Below are positions 39,655 through 48,332 of a stretch of DNA of 64,000 nt, in pieces (within the stretch, counting starts at the first letter, position 1; each line of letters begins with the position of its first letter). Source of the stretch: Bacillus sp. FSL H8-0547 (GTDB lineage: Bacteria; Bacillota; Bacilli; Bacillales; Bacillaceae); NCBI GenBank assembly GCA_038002745.1, contig JBBODD010000001.1, positions 1,364,001 to 1,428,000 on the forward strand, read 5' to 3'. The notes beneath the pieces are model-generated. The model was not told the origin of the DNA, searched no databases, and worked only from the letters and a program-made list of their open reading frames with translations. A program made the translations under genes and the position numbers.

Positions 39655-40197
39655 TTATTCAGGAATTCCGGCCTTATCAAACGGGAAAAAGCGAAGCTTC
39701 ACTTCCCCAATCACTTCATCTTTTGCTATGGAGCCAATTTCACGGCTGTCCCTGCTCTGACGGCGGTTGTCCCCCATGACAAAATAGGAATTGTCAGGCA
39801 CTGTGACCTGAAAATCTTCTGTTAGCTGTTCCCCATAGCCCAGCATATTTTTATTCGCTGCCAAGTAAGGTTCCTCAAACTGCTTTCCGTTGATGTACAG
39901 AACATCCTGTTTCATTTCAATCTGATCGCCCGGCAGGCCGATCACCCGTTTGATGTAATCCCGGCCTGGCTCAGGTGAATGAAAGACGATCATATCAAAT
40001 CTCTCAATGCCGCTTGTTTTTGAGATAATCAGCCGGTTTTGATCCTCGAACGTCGGCTGCATTGATTTTCCTTCCACCACTACAGGAGCAAATAAAAACT
40101 CTCTGCAAATGACTGCAATGGCCAATGCAAAAAGGATGGATTTAATCCAGCTCCATATTTCTTTTCTTGCATTGCTGGTTTTTTCATGTTCTGTCAT
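39655..40197 (-). CDS. sipS: Type I signal peptidase
   Basis: 180 residues, one N-terminal membrane helix (SWIKSILFALAIAVICREFL) with the catalytic domain outside. Box B has the nucleophile Ser in VEGKSMQPTFEDQ; box D has the general-base Lys in GRDYIKRVIGLPGD; box E is GDNRRQSRDSREIG. It cleaves signal peptides of exported preproteins. GGAGGG precedes the ATG. Bacillaceae encode several paralogues (SipS, SipT, SipU and others), so the symbol shows the family only. Confidence 0.92.
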   Translation of the reverse strand: MTEHEKTSNARKEIWSWIKSILFALAIAVICREFLFAPVVVEGKSMQPTFEDQNRLIISKTSGIERFDMIVFHSPEPGRDYIKRVIGLPGDQIEMKQDVLYINGKQFEEPYLAANKNMLGYGEQLTEDFQVTVPDNSYFVMGDNRRQSRDSREIGSIAKDEVIGEVKLRFFPFDKAGIPE

Positions 40198-40250
40198 TGC
40201 GGTCCCTCCAATGATTCAGCCCGTATTAAACAAATGACCCTTTGCAGAAG

Positions 40251-40397
40251 TTATGGTTTTTTCCCTGAACTGAATATGATTGCAAAAGCGACGCCAAGAG
40301 CGATTCCTATCGAAATATTATCAATCGCGATTCCAAGTCCTGCTCCTGCAGCCATACCAAAAACCCAGCCTGCACCTGCCATCTTTTTTGTGCTCAT
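40251..40397 (-). CDS. Small membrane protein (48 aa)
   Basis: MSTKKMAGAGWVFGMAAGAG, then LGIAIDNISIGIALGVAFAI and a Lys-ending tail. Two glycine-rich hydrophobic segments are joined at a D-N turn. AAGGAG precedes the ATG at proper spacing. The protein at 59102-59245 has the same GAGxGLxxDN core. The function is unknown. It lies 53 bases before sipS in the same direction. Confidence 0.62.
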   Translation of the reverse strand: MSTKKMAGAGWVFGMAAGAGLGIAIDNISIGIALGVAFAIIFSSGKKP

Positions 40398-40594
40398 GTC
40401 CTCATCTCCTTGCTTATTCTACGAAGGATAATGCTGGAAAGTTTCACTTTTGGCATGAGTACAGCAGAAAAGATCATTTCTTCATGTATGTTTGTCCGAA
40501 TGCTGCTGCACTTCTTATTATATGTTTCTCAGCTAAAAAAAGAAATTGACAGCATGTGCTGAAACCTTTTTTATGAGAAAAACCTTTAATCATA

Positions 40595-40625
40595 AAGAAG
40601 CGGCGCCATAATGGCACCGCTTCTT
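40595..40625. terminator. Terminator of the DUF1801 gene
   Basis: AAGAAGCGGCGCCAT (40595-40609) and ATGGCACCGCTTCTT (40611-40625): a 15-base stem with one mismatch, right after the stop at 40628. Confidence 0.88.
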
Positions 40626-40627
40626 CT

Positions 40628-41053
40628 TTAGGATTTTGGATATGTTTTATTCAAAAAGTCCACCGACTGGTTAATAAGCTGTCTCAGCACGTCTTCATCG
40701 ACGTCAGCCAGCTTGTTTATATAAACACACGCCTTGCCCGTTGTATGTTTTCCAAAGTCCTTTAAGAGTTTTTCCCGTTCAGAATCACCTGTTGCAAAAT
40801 AAAGGCTGATTTTCGCTTTGCGCGGTGAAAAGCCAACAAGCGGCGCGTCTCCTTCATGTCCTGTAGGATACTTATAATGGTACGAGCCGAACCCGATGAT
40901 GCTCGGACCCCACATCTTAGCGTCAAATCCCGTTGTTTCTGTAAAAAGGTCCAGAAGCCGGTAGGCGTCCTCCCGCTTTTTTGGAGATTCGACTGCTTTA
41001 ATAAACTCCACAACGCTGTGATCCGTTTCCTTCGTTTTCAGTTCATAGGCCAT
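40628..41053 (-). CDS. DUF1801 domain protein
   Basis: 141 residues, YdhG-like fold, with GFGSYHYKYPTGHEGDAPLV and VGFSPRKAKISLYF typical of DUF1801, and KHTTGKACVYINKLADVDED towards the end. The function is unknown (the family includes YdeI/YdhG). AAGGAG precedes the ATG. It lies 16 bases after the acetyltransferase gene and probably shares its transcript. Confidence 0.85.
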   Translation of the reverse strand: MAYELKTKETDHSVVEFIKAVESPKKREDAYRLLDLFTETTGFDAKMWGPSIIGFGSYHYKYPTGHEGDAPLVGFSPRKAKISLYFATGDSEREKLLKDFGKHTTGKACVYINKLADVDEDVLRQLINQSVDFLNKTYPKS

Positions 41054-41069
41054 CTGATCCGCTCCTTAT

Positions 41070-41492
41070 TCACAGGTTTTTTTTCAAGTAATGATGCTTG
41101 AAATCGCGTCCGACTCCGTCAAGTGTGCCGTACACCTCATACCCGTGCTTTTTATAAAAATCAACCGCCTGGAAGCTCAGTGTATCCACTTTGACAAAAT
41201 CGCATTCTCTCTCTGCGGCAATCTTCTCCGCTTCGGCAAGAAGCTGTGAACCATACCCTGAGTGGCGCAGATCCTCATCAATCATCAGCGTATGAATCTC
41301 AAGCCAGTTCCAGCAAATTTCGCACAGGATACCGCCGCGAACTAAACCGCTTTCATCTTTAAGATACACATTTACTTCCTCATACCGTCCGTTTAGATCT
41401 TCAGGAAAATGCATCGCGTTGTACTCATAAAGTTTTTGATTCACAAAGTTCTTATTCGTTTGGCTGTTTTCTTTTGAAATGATAAATCCCAT
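41070..41492 (-). CDS. GNAT-family N-acetyltransferase
   Basis: 140 residues. The acetyl-CoA-binding motif is LMIDEDLRHSGYGSQLLAEA (R-x-x-G-x-G type). The C-terminal part has VKVDTLSFQAVDFYKKHGYE, matching a subgroup whose N-terminus reads NFVNQKLYEYNAMHFPED. The start is ATG 41492 (GGGGAG seven bases upstream), not 41507. The substrate is unknown. Confidence 0.87.
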   Translation of the reverse strand: MGFIISKENSQTNKNFVNQKLYEYNAMHFPEDLNGRYEEVNVYLKDESGLVRGGILCEICWNWLEIHTLMIDEDLRHSGYGSQLLAEAEKIAAERECDFVKVDTLSFQAVDFYKKHGYEVYGTLDGVGRDFKHHYLKKNL

Positions 41493-41566
41493 ATGCTGTC
41501 TCCCCATTTACATAATGTTATACATACATTCGTTTCAATCGTATAATTTCCTTCATTTTACCACAA

Positions 41567-41620
41567 AAAAGAGGGTCAGTCCCCTGTCACTTTAACGTGT
41601 TGGTGGACTGACCCTCTTTT
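41567..41620 (-). terminator. Terminator upstream of the acetyltransferase, GGGTCAGTCC type
   Basis: AAAGAGGGTCAGTCC (41568-41582) pairs with GGACTGACCCTCTTT (41605-41619). It ends the cyanophycinase-like gene's convergent neighbourhood and resembles the stem at 42893-42944. Confidence 0.75.
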
Positions 41621-41654
41621 TATTGCACCTTTAAAGCCGAAAGGGAATTCCCCA

Positions 41655-42716
41655 TTAGTTTCCGTATACTTTACCAGTTGAAGAGCTGATTGTTCCGCTG
41701 TTCACGTTAAGCGTATAGGAGAGCCCGCCGGACCCGGTCCAGGTTGATAAGTTGAATGTGTTTCCGTCTTTCAGTTTATAAATGGAGATATTATTGTATG
41801 TAAGCGAACTTCCGCTCACACATCGGGTTGGCGCCTGGTTGGATTTTGCCATGTAGACAGCTGCATTTACAGCTCCTGGCTGGGTTACAACTTTTGCTGT
41901 TCCGTCTTTTTCAACAAGCAGCGCCGATTGTTCATTAAGGCCGATGCCTTTGGCCGAGGTTCCTGTCTCTTCCCCGTCCTGAATATTACGGGCCATAAAC
42001 GTAAGCAGTCTTCCCATCCTGTCTCGCTGCTCGAAATGTGTGTCAGTCTGAATGTTATTATTGTGAGGGGTCTGGATCAGATAATCCGTGAAAGAAATGA
42101 GAGAGCTGTAAGGGTTTCTCAGAGCAGTTAAAGAGTCCAGTGTGCTCGAACCTGCGGATATGGCATCATAGATGTGGTCTCCCTGAATCATTGCACCTGC
42201 GCTTGTGCCGCCAAACGGCACATTCTGAATCCGATTGTTCAGAGCTGTTAATGCAGGGGATCCCTCAAGAAACTCCACATAATCCGCCTGGTTCCCGCCG
42301 GCGAAGAAAATGGCCTCTGCTTTATTAATGCGATCGATCAGCGAAGAATCGGAACCTGCCTGGGTTAGATTCGTTACTACGACGGTGTTGACTGAGTTCA
42401 GCGGTTTGCCGATGGATTGTGCCAGATCGTAGAGATACTGATTATAGCCGTTGGAACCTGTCGCCCTAATAATGAGGAAGTCTCCTCCGTTTGCTTTTTG
42501 TATCATCCATTCCATCGCTTTATCTACATCAGTGCTTCCGCCCATATAAACTTGGCCAAACGATGCGGCAGTCACTTTATCGGTGGTGCTTCCTGTCGTA
42601 TACAGTGTATACGAGGACGCTGCTTCAACATTATTCACTCCTGAAAACGACACAAGACCACCGACTAAAGCTGCACATACCATTACCTTTTTTCCTGCTG
42701 CTTTTAACCTCTTCAT
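41655..42716 (-). CDS. Secreted cyanophycinase-like S51 family protein
   Basis: 353 residues. ATG 42716 with AAGGAGG upstream gives a signal peptide (GKKVMVCAALVGGLVSFSGV, cleavage near VEA). The S51-type core shows FFAGGNQADYVEFL and the nucleophile elbow PFGGTSAGAMIQGD, followed by a conserved region TDTHFEQRDRMGRLLTFMAR with a His/Arg set. The last about 45 residues (LKDGNTFNLSTWTGSGGLSY) form an extra small beta domain. Cyanophycinases cut the Asp-Arg storage polymer; an extracellular member may use external cyanophycin or another peptide. No cyanophycin synthetase was seen nearby. Confidence 0.87.
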   Translation of the reverse strand: MKRLKAAGKKVMVCAALVGGLVSFSGVNNVEAASSYTLYTTGSTTDKVTAASFGQVYMGGSTDVDKAMEWMIQKANGGDFLIIRATGSNGYNQYLYDLAQSIGKPLNSVNTVVVTNLTQAGSDSSLIDRINKAEAIFFAGGNQADYVEFLEGSPALTALNNRIQNVPFGGTSAGAMIQGDHIYDAISAGSSTLDSLTALRNPYSSLISFTDYLIQTPHNNNIQTDTHFEQRDRMGRLLTFMARNIQDGEETGTSAKGIGLNEQSALLVEKDGTAKVVTQPGAVNAAVYMAKSNQAPTRCVSGSSLTYNNISIYKLKDGNTFNLSTWTGSGGLSYTLNVNSGTISSSTGKVYGN

Positions 42717-42822
42717 AAAAAGCCTCCTTTTTATTTGAAAATTCAAACAAATAGATGCAAGTTGTGTGCCAACTTACGGGATGCCCGTCCTTTCAAGGGT
42801 TGCAGTTCACCACACCCACTAA

Positions 42823-42873
42823 TTGGGCGATTTAGGCTGTTAGAAAAACCTAAAATAAACCCAAATCGACCAA
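42823..42873. repeat. Inverted repeat in the cyanophycinase leader
   Basis: TTGGGCGATTT (42823-42833) pairs with AAATCGACCAA (42863-42873), one mismatch, with an inner AGG/CCT pair. It lies about 107 bases before the start codon. It is either an operator or an RNA hairpin in the leader. Confidence 0.45.
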
Positions 42874-42892
42874 TAAGGTTCCATTTTCTAAC

Positions 42893-42946
42893 AAAAGGGG
42901 TCAGTCCCGCTGCACGTTAAAGCACAGCGGGACTGACCCCTTTTTT
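42893..42946. terminator. Strong terminator after the ABC-2 permease
   Basis: AAAAGGGGTCAGTCCCGCTG (42893-42912) and its exact complement (42925-42944) form a 20-base perfect stem, T-rich both ways. It ends the ABC operon at 42953. Confidence 0.9.
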
Positions 42947-42952
42947 CACTTT

Positions 42953-44041
42953 TCATTCCCACTTAAACGTAAAACTTGCAACAATAAACGCCCCCACCGC
43001 CCAGCAAGCCAGGATCAGCATTTCTATCCCGAGTGTCGTGACAGCGGCCCCGACATTCATGACTTCTCTTAGTGCATGGCTCAGATGGGAAATCGGAAGC
43101 GCATAGACGACCGGCTGAAGGAAATCAGGCATGTTGCTGATCGGGAAAAAGACGCCTCCCAGAAACAGCATCGGGAAAGATAGAAATCCTGCAATCGGAG
43201 CTGCACTTTCCGGCGTCTTTGCAATGCCGGCAATGATAAAGCCTATAGCCATAAACGCAAGAGTGCCGAGCACCACAAACCCGATCAGCGTAAGCCATGA
43301 TCCGCGCACATCCACCCCGAATATCAGCTGGGCTATAACAAGGACAAGCAAGGCCTGCAGTCCGTTCAGCATCAGCCGTGCCGTAATTTGTGCAGCAATA
43401 AACGTAGAAGCTTTAAGCGTGGTTCCCTGCATTCTTCTCAGGATTCCCCGCTCTCTCCAGGCTGCAATCTGTCCCGCTACCCCGTTCATATTGTTGCTCA
43501 TAATCATCATGGCAACGATGCCCGGAACAAGAAAATCGATATACTGCAGGTTAAGGGTTTCAATCCCTTTTGCCTCTGTCACGACAGCGGGCTTGTAGCC
43601 GACTTTTTCTTTGCTGATCTGATCGACCGCCCCATTTACGAGCTGAAGGCCGATTTGAGAGACCGCTGCATTTGTTTCATCGTAGTAAACCGGAAGTGAG
43701 GCTGGATTTTCGTCTCCATTGTTCTCCCCGTACCCTTCAGGAATCACAATGGCAAGTTGAAGATCTCCTTTTTTCACTTTCCCGAGTGCACGGTCTTCCT
43801 TAGTTTCTTCTTGAACCTTCATTGCCTGGTTTTTCTTAAGTGCTGTCACCAAAATCTTGGATTCATCTGATTGATCCTGATCCACCACACCGACGGTCAC
43901 AGACATAGTGTTTCCACCGCCAAGAAACGAGCCAAGCATCACCATGAGAAAAATCGGAAAGAGCAGAGTCCAGAACAACACCTGCCGGTTCCGCATGAAA
44001 ATGCGAAGCTGGGTTAACGTCAGCTGCCAATAAGCTCTCAT
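42953..44041 (-). CDS. ABC-2 type exporter permease
   Basis: 362 residues. One N-terminal helix (VLFWTLLFPIFLMVMLGSFL), a periplasmic-side domain (about 45-165), then five helices beginning YIDFLVPGIVAMMIMSNNMN, with the conserved loop WRERGILRRMQGTTLKASTF. It belongs to the DrrB/YhgE-like ABC-2 family of drug or lipid exporters. It starts inside the last codon of the ATPase gene (ATGA overlap), so the two form one transporter. Substrate unknown. Confidence 0.87.
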   Translation of the reverse strand: MRAYWQLTLTQLRIFMRNRQVLFWTLLFPIFLMVMLGSFLGGGNTMSVTVGVVDQDQSDESKILVTALKKNQAMKVQEETKEDRALGKVKKGDLQLAIVIPEGYGENNGDENPASLPVYYDETNAAVSQIGLQLVNGAVDQISKEKVGYKPAVVTEAKGIETLNLQYIDFLVPGIVAMMIMSNNMNGVAGQIAAWRERGILRRMQGTTLKASTFIAAQITARLMLNGLQALLVLVIAQLIFGVDVRGSWLTLIGFVVLGTLAFMAIGFIIAGIAKTPESAAPIAGFLSFPMLFLGGVFFPISNMPDFLQPVVYALPISHLSHALREVMNVGAAVTTLGIEMLILACWAVGAFIVASFTFKWE

Positions 44042-44967
44042 GCTTCCCTCAGCCTCCTTCCCGTCATGTGAATAAAGACATCTTCAAGAGTGGCCGTGCG
44101 TATTTGCAGATCAGCAAGCTTCAGCCCCTGTTCTGCCGATGTCTCAATCAGGCTCGTCAGCGTTGCCTGTAGATCATCTGTATAAAGAATAACCGCATCC
44201 TTCTGGCTTCCGACCTGCTTAACTCCTTCAATCCGGCTGAAGTCAACCTCAGCCCCCTCTTCTTCAAACCGGAATTCCACCGCATTTTCAGAGTGAAGAT
44301 TTCGGACCAGCTGAGCCGGTGTATCAAGCGCAATCAGCTTCCCCTGATCCATAATCGCAATTCTGTCGCACAAAACGTGCGCCTCGTCCATATAGTGGGT
44401 TGTCAGAACGACTGTCACGCCTCTTTCCTTCAATTTAAAAATAATATCCCACAGCGTTCTTCGCGCTTGCGGATCAAGTCCCGTCGTCGGTTCATCCAGA
44501 AAAATGATCCACGGGTCGTGCACAAGGGCAAGAGCAATCGCGAGCCGCTGCTTCTGTCCGCCGGAAAGACTCTTAATTCTGCTCTTTGTTTTATCCGTCA
44601 GCAGCATATCCTCAATCAGCGGATGGATAGGGACATGCTTCTTGTAGAAACTGGCATACAGCTGCAGAATCTCCTCCACCGTCAAAAGCTCAAAAAGAGT
44701 CGTAGACTGAAGCTGGACGCCAATAACCTCTTTGACTTTTTTTAAATCCCTGACAACATCAAAACCCCCAATATTAGCCGACCCGCCGTCAGGCTTCCGC
44801 AGGCCGACAAGCATCTCAAGCGTCGTCGTTTTTCCCGCTCCATTCGGGCCGAGCACTCCAAACACTTCGCCCTTGAAAACCTCAAACGTAATGCCGTCCA
44901 CTGCCGTAAAGTCCCCATACGTCTTGATTAATCCGTTCACGCTGATCATCTGATTCTGTTCAGACAT
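44038..44967 (-). CDS. ABC exporter ATPase (DrrA/CcmA type)
   Basis: 309 residues. Walker A GVLGPNGAGKTTTLEMLVGL, signature SLSGGQKQRLAIALAL, Walker B WIIFLDEPTTGLDPQARRTL and the His of VLTTHYMDEAHVLC. The C-terminal about 80 residues form a DrrA-like extension (LEDVFIHMTGRRLREA at the end). TTTTGGAG precedes the ATG. It pairs with the overlapping permease. Confidence 0.9.
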   Translation of the reverse strand: MSEQNQMISVNGLIKTYGDFTAVDGITFEVFKGEVFGVLGPNGAGKTTTLEMLVGLRKPDGGSANIGGFDVVRDLKKVKEVIGVQLQSTTLFELLTVEEILQLYASFYKKHVPIHPLIEDMLLTDKTKSRIKSLSGGQKQRLAIALALVHDPWIIFLDEPTTGLDPQARRTLWDIIFKLKERGVTVVLTTHYMDEAHVLCDRIAIMDQGKLIALDTPAQLVRNLHSENAVEFRFEEEGAEVDFSRIEGVKQVGSQKDAVILYTDDLQATLTSLIETSAEQGLKLADLQIRTATLEDVFIHMTGRRLREA

Positions 44968-45138
44968 TTTTCACACTCCAAAAGGAGGCAGGTTGGTGCT
45001 GCCTCAAATTTCTTCTATGGTTATGTATTCTGCACGACATGAATTTATCCCTCTCCAGTTATTCAAGTTAACAAAGCTGGCAGATTGTATGCCATCTATT
45101 ATTTAAATAGAAAGAACTCACAAATAAAACTCGTATGC

Positions 45139-45168
45139 TATGATAACAATAAAACGAAAAACGTTTTC
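45139..45168 (+). promoter_or_regulatory. Candidate -10 box and cre-like palindrome before the YesL-like gene
   Basis: TATGAT (45139-45144) is followed by a near-palindrome GAAAAACGTTTTC (45156-45168) then AAAC. The right half (CGTTTTCA) fits a CcpA site (TGNAANCGNNNNCA), the left half misses two bases. Its place just downstream of the -10 box would suit carbon repression. Confidence 0.35.
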
Positions 45169-45187
45169 AAACATCAGGGGGAAAGCC

Positions 45188-45850
45188 ATGAATACAGGAG
45201 GATTGGTGCAGCAGCTCTACACCGCAACCGAATGGATCACACGAATCTTTACAGCCAACATCGTCTGGCTGTTCTTCAGTCTGCCCATTGTCTACTTATC
45301 CTTTAATCTATTTGCCGTCAAAGATCCGGCCGGCTTACTAGTAAACGGGCTAACAATCGCTATTTTTACACCTTTCATCCTTTTCCCGGCGACAACCGCT
45401 CTTTTCGGCCTCTCGCGGAAATGGATAACAGCAGACAGCCAGGTTCCGCTGCTTCGCACTTTCTGGAAACTCTACAAAGAAAACTACGTCCGCAGCATGA
45501 CCGGCGGACTGCTGATTGTCCCAATCTGGGTCATCCTTGTCATCGACTACATTTTCTTCGCACAATCCGGCTCGCCGCTGCATTATCTCTTTCTGGCAAT
45601 CGGAGTATTCATGTTCGTGTTCACGATGCATTTCTTTTCAAACACCGTGCACTTTCACCTGACTTTGCTTCAATCATTAAAAAATTCAATGCTGCTTTCA
45701 ATCGGAAAGCCCTTGCACACAATCGGAATTGCAGCAGGAGTCGGTTCCCTATTCTATGTCAGTACGAGCGTTTTTCCTCTTCTCATTTTGCTAGGCTTTG
45801 GGAGTTTGACGGCCTGGGTGGCGTTTTATTTGTTTTTCAGAGCTGTTTGA
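45188..45850 (+). CDS. DUF624 (YesL-like) membrane protein
   Basis: 220 residues, five to six membrane helices, of the YesL/DUF624 family often linked to polysaccharide-use genes. Typical stretches are TEWITRIFTANIVWLFFSLP, FPATTALFGLSRKWITADSQ and TFWKLYKENYVRSM. The start is ATG 45188 (GGGGGA before it); the frame extends 16 codons upstream through the cre-like site. It stands alone here. The function is unknown. Confidence 0.82.
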   Translation: MNTGGLVQQLYTATEWITRIFTANIVWLFFSLPIVYLSFNLFAVKDPAGLLVNGLTIAIFTPFILFPATTALFGLSRKWITADSQVPLLRTFWKLYKENYVRSMTGGLLIVPIWVILVIDYIFFAQSGSPLHYLFLAIGVFMFVFTMHFFSNTVHFHLTLLQSLKNSMLLSIGKPLHTIGIAAGVGSLFYVSTSVFPLLILLGFGSLTAWVAFYLFFRAV

Positions 45851-45869
45851 ATAGGCCTTAGTGCACGTG

Positions 45870-45902
45870 AAAAAACTCGTCATTTTGTATGGCGAGTTTT
45901 TT
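45870..45902. terminator. Bidirectional terminator between converging genes
   Basis: AAAAAACTCG (45870-45879) and CGAGTTTTTT (45893-45902). It overlaps the stop of the minus-strand gene at 45901. Confidence 0.85.
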
Positions 45903-46464
45903 ATATTTGAAACAGCTTACCTATGTTAGTAAATTCTATTCTATCTTCTTCTGAACGGTTATCTGTATATTGGTACTCACCGGTTAAAAGTATATCCCCA
46001 TTTTTCAGATAACCTAGCAACCTATCCGCTTCACATTTCATTTTCCAATAAAACTCTTTTCTATGATGAGTAAGATCATGTCCTGCTAAATCAGGATCAT
46101 CAGCTGCCCCAACGCAGTATAAGCCAATAAATCTCAGGAATGAGTAACCCCTGCAGTAGTCTTCATAGAGTTGTTCAAGTACACCAATATGGATTTTCTC
46201 TTCATTACTTATGGCTTGAAGGCAGCTTGTCAGCCTGACATATTCAAAATACGCAAAAGGAATGTGCTCCTCCAGCAATTTCATTACATCACGGCTGGCA
46301 TTTTTCTGATTATAATTCAAATCTATCAGGCTGAAATACAATTCTTCACCGTAGAATAACTCTATCTCCGGAGTCCTGTATACCCAGTTTTCGAACTCCT
46401 TAATGCTTATCATTTTTTTATAAATGTTGTAGAAGTTAGCTTCTATACTCTCTTTGGTAATCAG
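45901..46464 (-). CDS. Hypothetical protein, probably starting at CTG
   Basis: 170 residues from the ATG at 46413, but that ATG has no ribosome-binding site. In frame 17 codons upstream is CTG (46464) with GGAGGG seven bases before it. The added residues (ITKESIEANFYNIYKKM) are helical and run smoothly into SIKEFENWVYRTPEIELFYG. The protein is helical and acidic (YEDYCRGYSFLRFIGLYCVG in the middle). From memory, proteins with IKEFE.WVY.TPE.E are small immunity-like or unassigned proteins of Firmicutes; no function can be given. Confidence 0.6.
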   Translation of the reverse strand: MITKESIEANFYNIYKKMISIKEFENWVYRTPEIELFYGEELYFSLIDLNYNQKNASRDVMKLLEEHIPFAYFEYVRLTSCLQAISNEEKIHIGVLEQLYEDYCRGYSFLRFIGLYCVGAADDPDLAGHDLTHHRKEFYWKMKCEADRLLGYLKNGDILLTGEYQYTDNRSEEDRIEFTNIGKLFQI

Positions 46465-46553
46465 TTTTGTTCCTCCCTAACGCAATTAAAAATGTGTTTT
46501 TCTCATTTTGTCTGCTGGTTGTCATCTTTTTTCAAATAACACAATGCATTCTT

Positions 46554-46835
46554 CTAAATGATCTTCTGATTTACCAGCCACTTCTCAAACCTTTCTGCAC
46601 CCGCAGCATATTCAAGATCTCCGACATGCATAGAAAAGATTCTCGTGCCGAATTCCTTTATCGTTTCGGAATTCTCACTCGAAGCGCTCTTCAATCCATA
46701 CTGCTTAAAATCAAAATAAACATCCCAAATGTCTTCTGTTTCTCGTTTTAATGCTACAGACTCAAAATCACGCTCATTTTCATAGTAGCCAATATGCAAA
46801 TGATATCTTTCATCGTATCTGACTTCCAATTTCAA
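46554..46835 (-). CDS. Hypothetical protein, 93 aa
   Basis: TTG start with GGAGGG six bases upstream. A small mixed alpha/beta protein (KLEVRYDERYHLHIGYYENE, then DIWDVYFDFKQYGLKSASSE), ending in an amphipathic helix (AERFEKWLVNQKII). Not recognised. It lies 20 bases after the DUF2441 gene and may be co-transcribed with it. Confidence 0.6.
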   Translation of the reverse strand: MKLEVRYDERYHLHIGYYENERDFESVALKRETEDIWDVYFDFKQYGLKSASSENSETIKEFGTRIFSMHVGDLEYAAGAERFEKWLVNQKII

Positions 46836-46855
46836 ACCTCTCCCTCCTTAATTGC

Positions 46856-47452
46856 TCAAACCAATACATAAAATTCTTCTATTATTTCTGCAACCTCAAT
46901 TTTCCCATTGACTAAAAGCTCCGGTAGCTCATTTTCTTCACGGTTTTCCCAGTAATCCTCCGCCTGTTTCATCTTTAGCGAAAAAGGAATGCACCCATTA
47001 TTCGGCAGCAGATTACCGTTGCCTTCAAAGCAGCTGCCCTCTACTTTGAGTTTCACAATCTGCAAAACGTTCCGGTTATAAGAATCAAAGATTCTTTTCC
47101 ATTTCAGAATATCTTCATACGTTTTCGCTGCATATAAACATGAAAGCCGTGAAGGGTAATCAGGATATTTCTGTAACCTGACCATTTCAACGATTGTTTC
47201 TCTTACAGATCTCATTGTTTTGTCCATATATTTCATTACTGTTGCTGCATCATCTTTTTTCAATCTTAAACCATCATCATGTATTCCATTCTGTAAAATA
47301 AGGTCAACTGTTTCACCTTTGGCATTTGTACTATTTGTTTCGAAAAAGAAACGAAACAGTGAATTATGCTCCTGATTGTCAAAGACAATAATCTGACCTG
47401 TACTCATTTTTTTCTTTGTGACTAGATGGTAAACGTAAAAGGGTTTGTCCAT
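46856..47452 (-). CDS. DUF2441 protein
   Basis: 198 residues. The family marks are [20 protein letters not shown] near the N-terminus, [20 protein letters not shown] then [20 protein letters not shown] in the centre. The fold and function are unknown, although the layout of N-terminal strand and HxT-like region has led to comparison with ADP-ribosyltransferase-type proteins; I would not claim activity. GGAGGA precedes the ATG. Confidence 0.75.
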   Translation of the reverse strand: MDKPFYVYHLVTKKKMSTGQIIVFDNQEHNSLFRFFFETNSTNAKGETVDLILQNGIHDDGLRLKKDDAATVMKYMDKTMRSVRETIVEMVRLQKYPDYPSRLSCLYAAKTYEDILKWKRIFDSYNRNVLQIVKLKVEGSCFEGNGNLLPNNGCIPFSLKMKQAEDYWENREENELPELLVNGKIEVAEIIEEFYVLV

Positions 47453-47482
47453 GAGGTTCCTCCTGTTGACTGCTATATAAAG

Positions 47483-47659
47483 TTATGTGATTAGAACCCC
47501 AATCACAATAAAAAGAAGGGAAACAGCAAAAAAGACAAGAAAAAAGTACCCGAAGTATCGGATTAGTTTAGGGAGTTTTTTCATATCAGTCTGCGCAGGC
47601 AGTCCCTCAATTGTTTTCATATGATCCGTGACATCATTGAATGGTTTTTGATCGGACAT
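47483..47659 (-). CDS. Small single-helix membrane protein (58 aa)
   Basis: MSDQKPFNDVTDHMKTIEGL at the hydrophilic N-terminus, then a C-terminal membrane helix (YFFLVFFAVSLLFIVIGVLI). GGTGGAG lies eight bases before the ATG. Not recognised. It lies between the acetyltransferase and DUF2441 genes, same direction. Confidence 0.6.
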   Translation of the reverse strand: MSDQKPFNDVTDHMKTIEGLPAQTDMKKLPKLIRYFGYFFLVFFAVSLLFIVIGVLIT

Positions 47660-47688
47660 TTTGAAAACTCCACCTTAAGGTTTGAATT

Positions 47689-48099
47689 TTAATTAAACTT
47701 CGCAAACGCCACCAAATCTCCCTTATCACAGGATGAAAATCCGTTCTTTTCATAAAATGATCTGATTTCTTCTGACTCATCAGTGAGTAATACTGTTTGC
47801 CTGACGTCATTGTATTGTTCCAAGACCAGCTTCAAAAGCTTTGAGCCGACACCTCTGTTCCGGCAGGATCCAAGTACCAGTAAATCCTGAATATAAATAA
47901 TGGTCTGCGCATCTTCAACCACTCTGACTAATCCAATTAACTTCCCATGCTCCCACGCAGTTATGACCATGAGAGAAGATTTGATTGCGTTCATCAGCCT
48001 TGGCATATCTTCTGTATAGGAAGTCCAATTTGCATTACTGTACAAAAGCCCGACTTGTTTCTCATCAAGTATGTTCGTTTCTTTATAGGTAATATCCAT
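47689..48099 (-). CDS. GNAT-family N-acetyltransferase
   Basis: 136 residues. Acetyl-CoA motif LVLGSCRNRGVGSKLLKLVL; the C-terminal FYEKNGFSSCDKGDLVAF is typical of the family, as are VGLLYSNANWTSYTEDMPRL (YesJ/YitI-like subgroup) and GLVRVVEDAQTIIYIQDLLV. The substrate is unknown. Ribosome-binding site GAGG lies before the ATG. Confidence 0.87.
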   Translation of the reverse strand: MDITYKETNILDEKQVGLLYSNANWTSYTEDMPRLMNAIKSSLMVITAWEHGKLIGLVRVVEDAQTIIYIQDLLVLGSCRNRGVGSKLLKLVLEQYNDVRQTVLLTDESEEIRSFYEKNGFSSCDKGDLVAFAKFN

Positions 48100-48298
48100 C
48101 TATTTGCCTCCTCTTGTTTAAATTATGAAGGAGACTTTTTATCGCTGCTTAGACACTTTTTCACCTTCTCTAATACAAATCATATTCATTTATAATTCCA
48201 CGATAAACTGTTATAACCTCTTAAGCTGAAAAAAGTTCTTCTCTGAAGGAAGGGTTTGGCAAAATCAGAAGGTGAATGAAGGGATTTATGTACATGGA

Positions 48299-48328
48299 AA
48301 AGGACTGGTCGCTGTTGACCAGTCCTTT
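48299..48328. terminator. Terminator of the LXG cassette
   Basis: AAAGGACTGGTC (48299-48310), six-base loop, GACCAGTCCTTT (48317-48328): a perfect 12-base stem just past the DUF4176 stop. The rest of 48100-48332 shows nothing. Confidence 0.88.
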
Positions 48329-48332
48329 CAAC

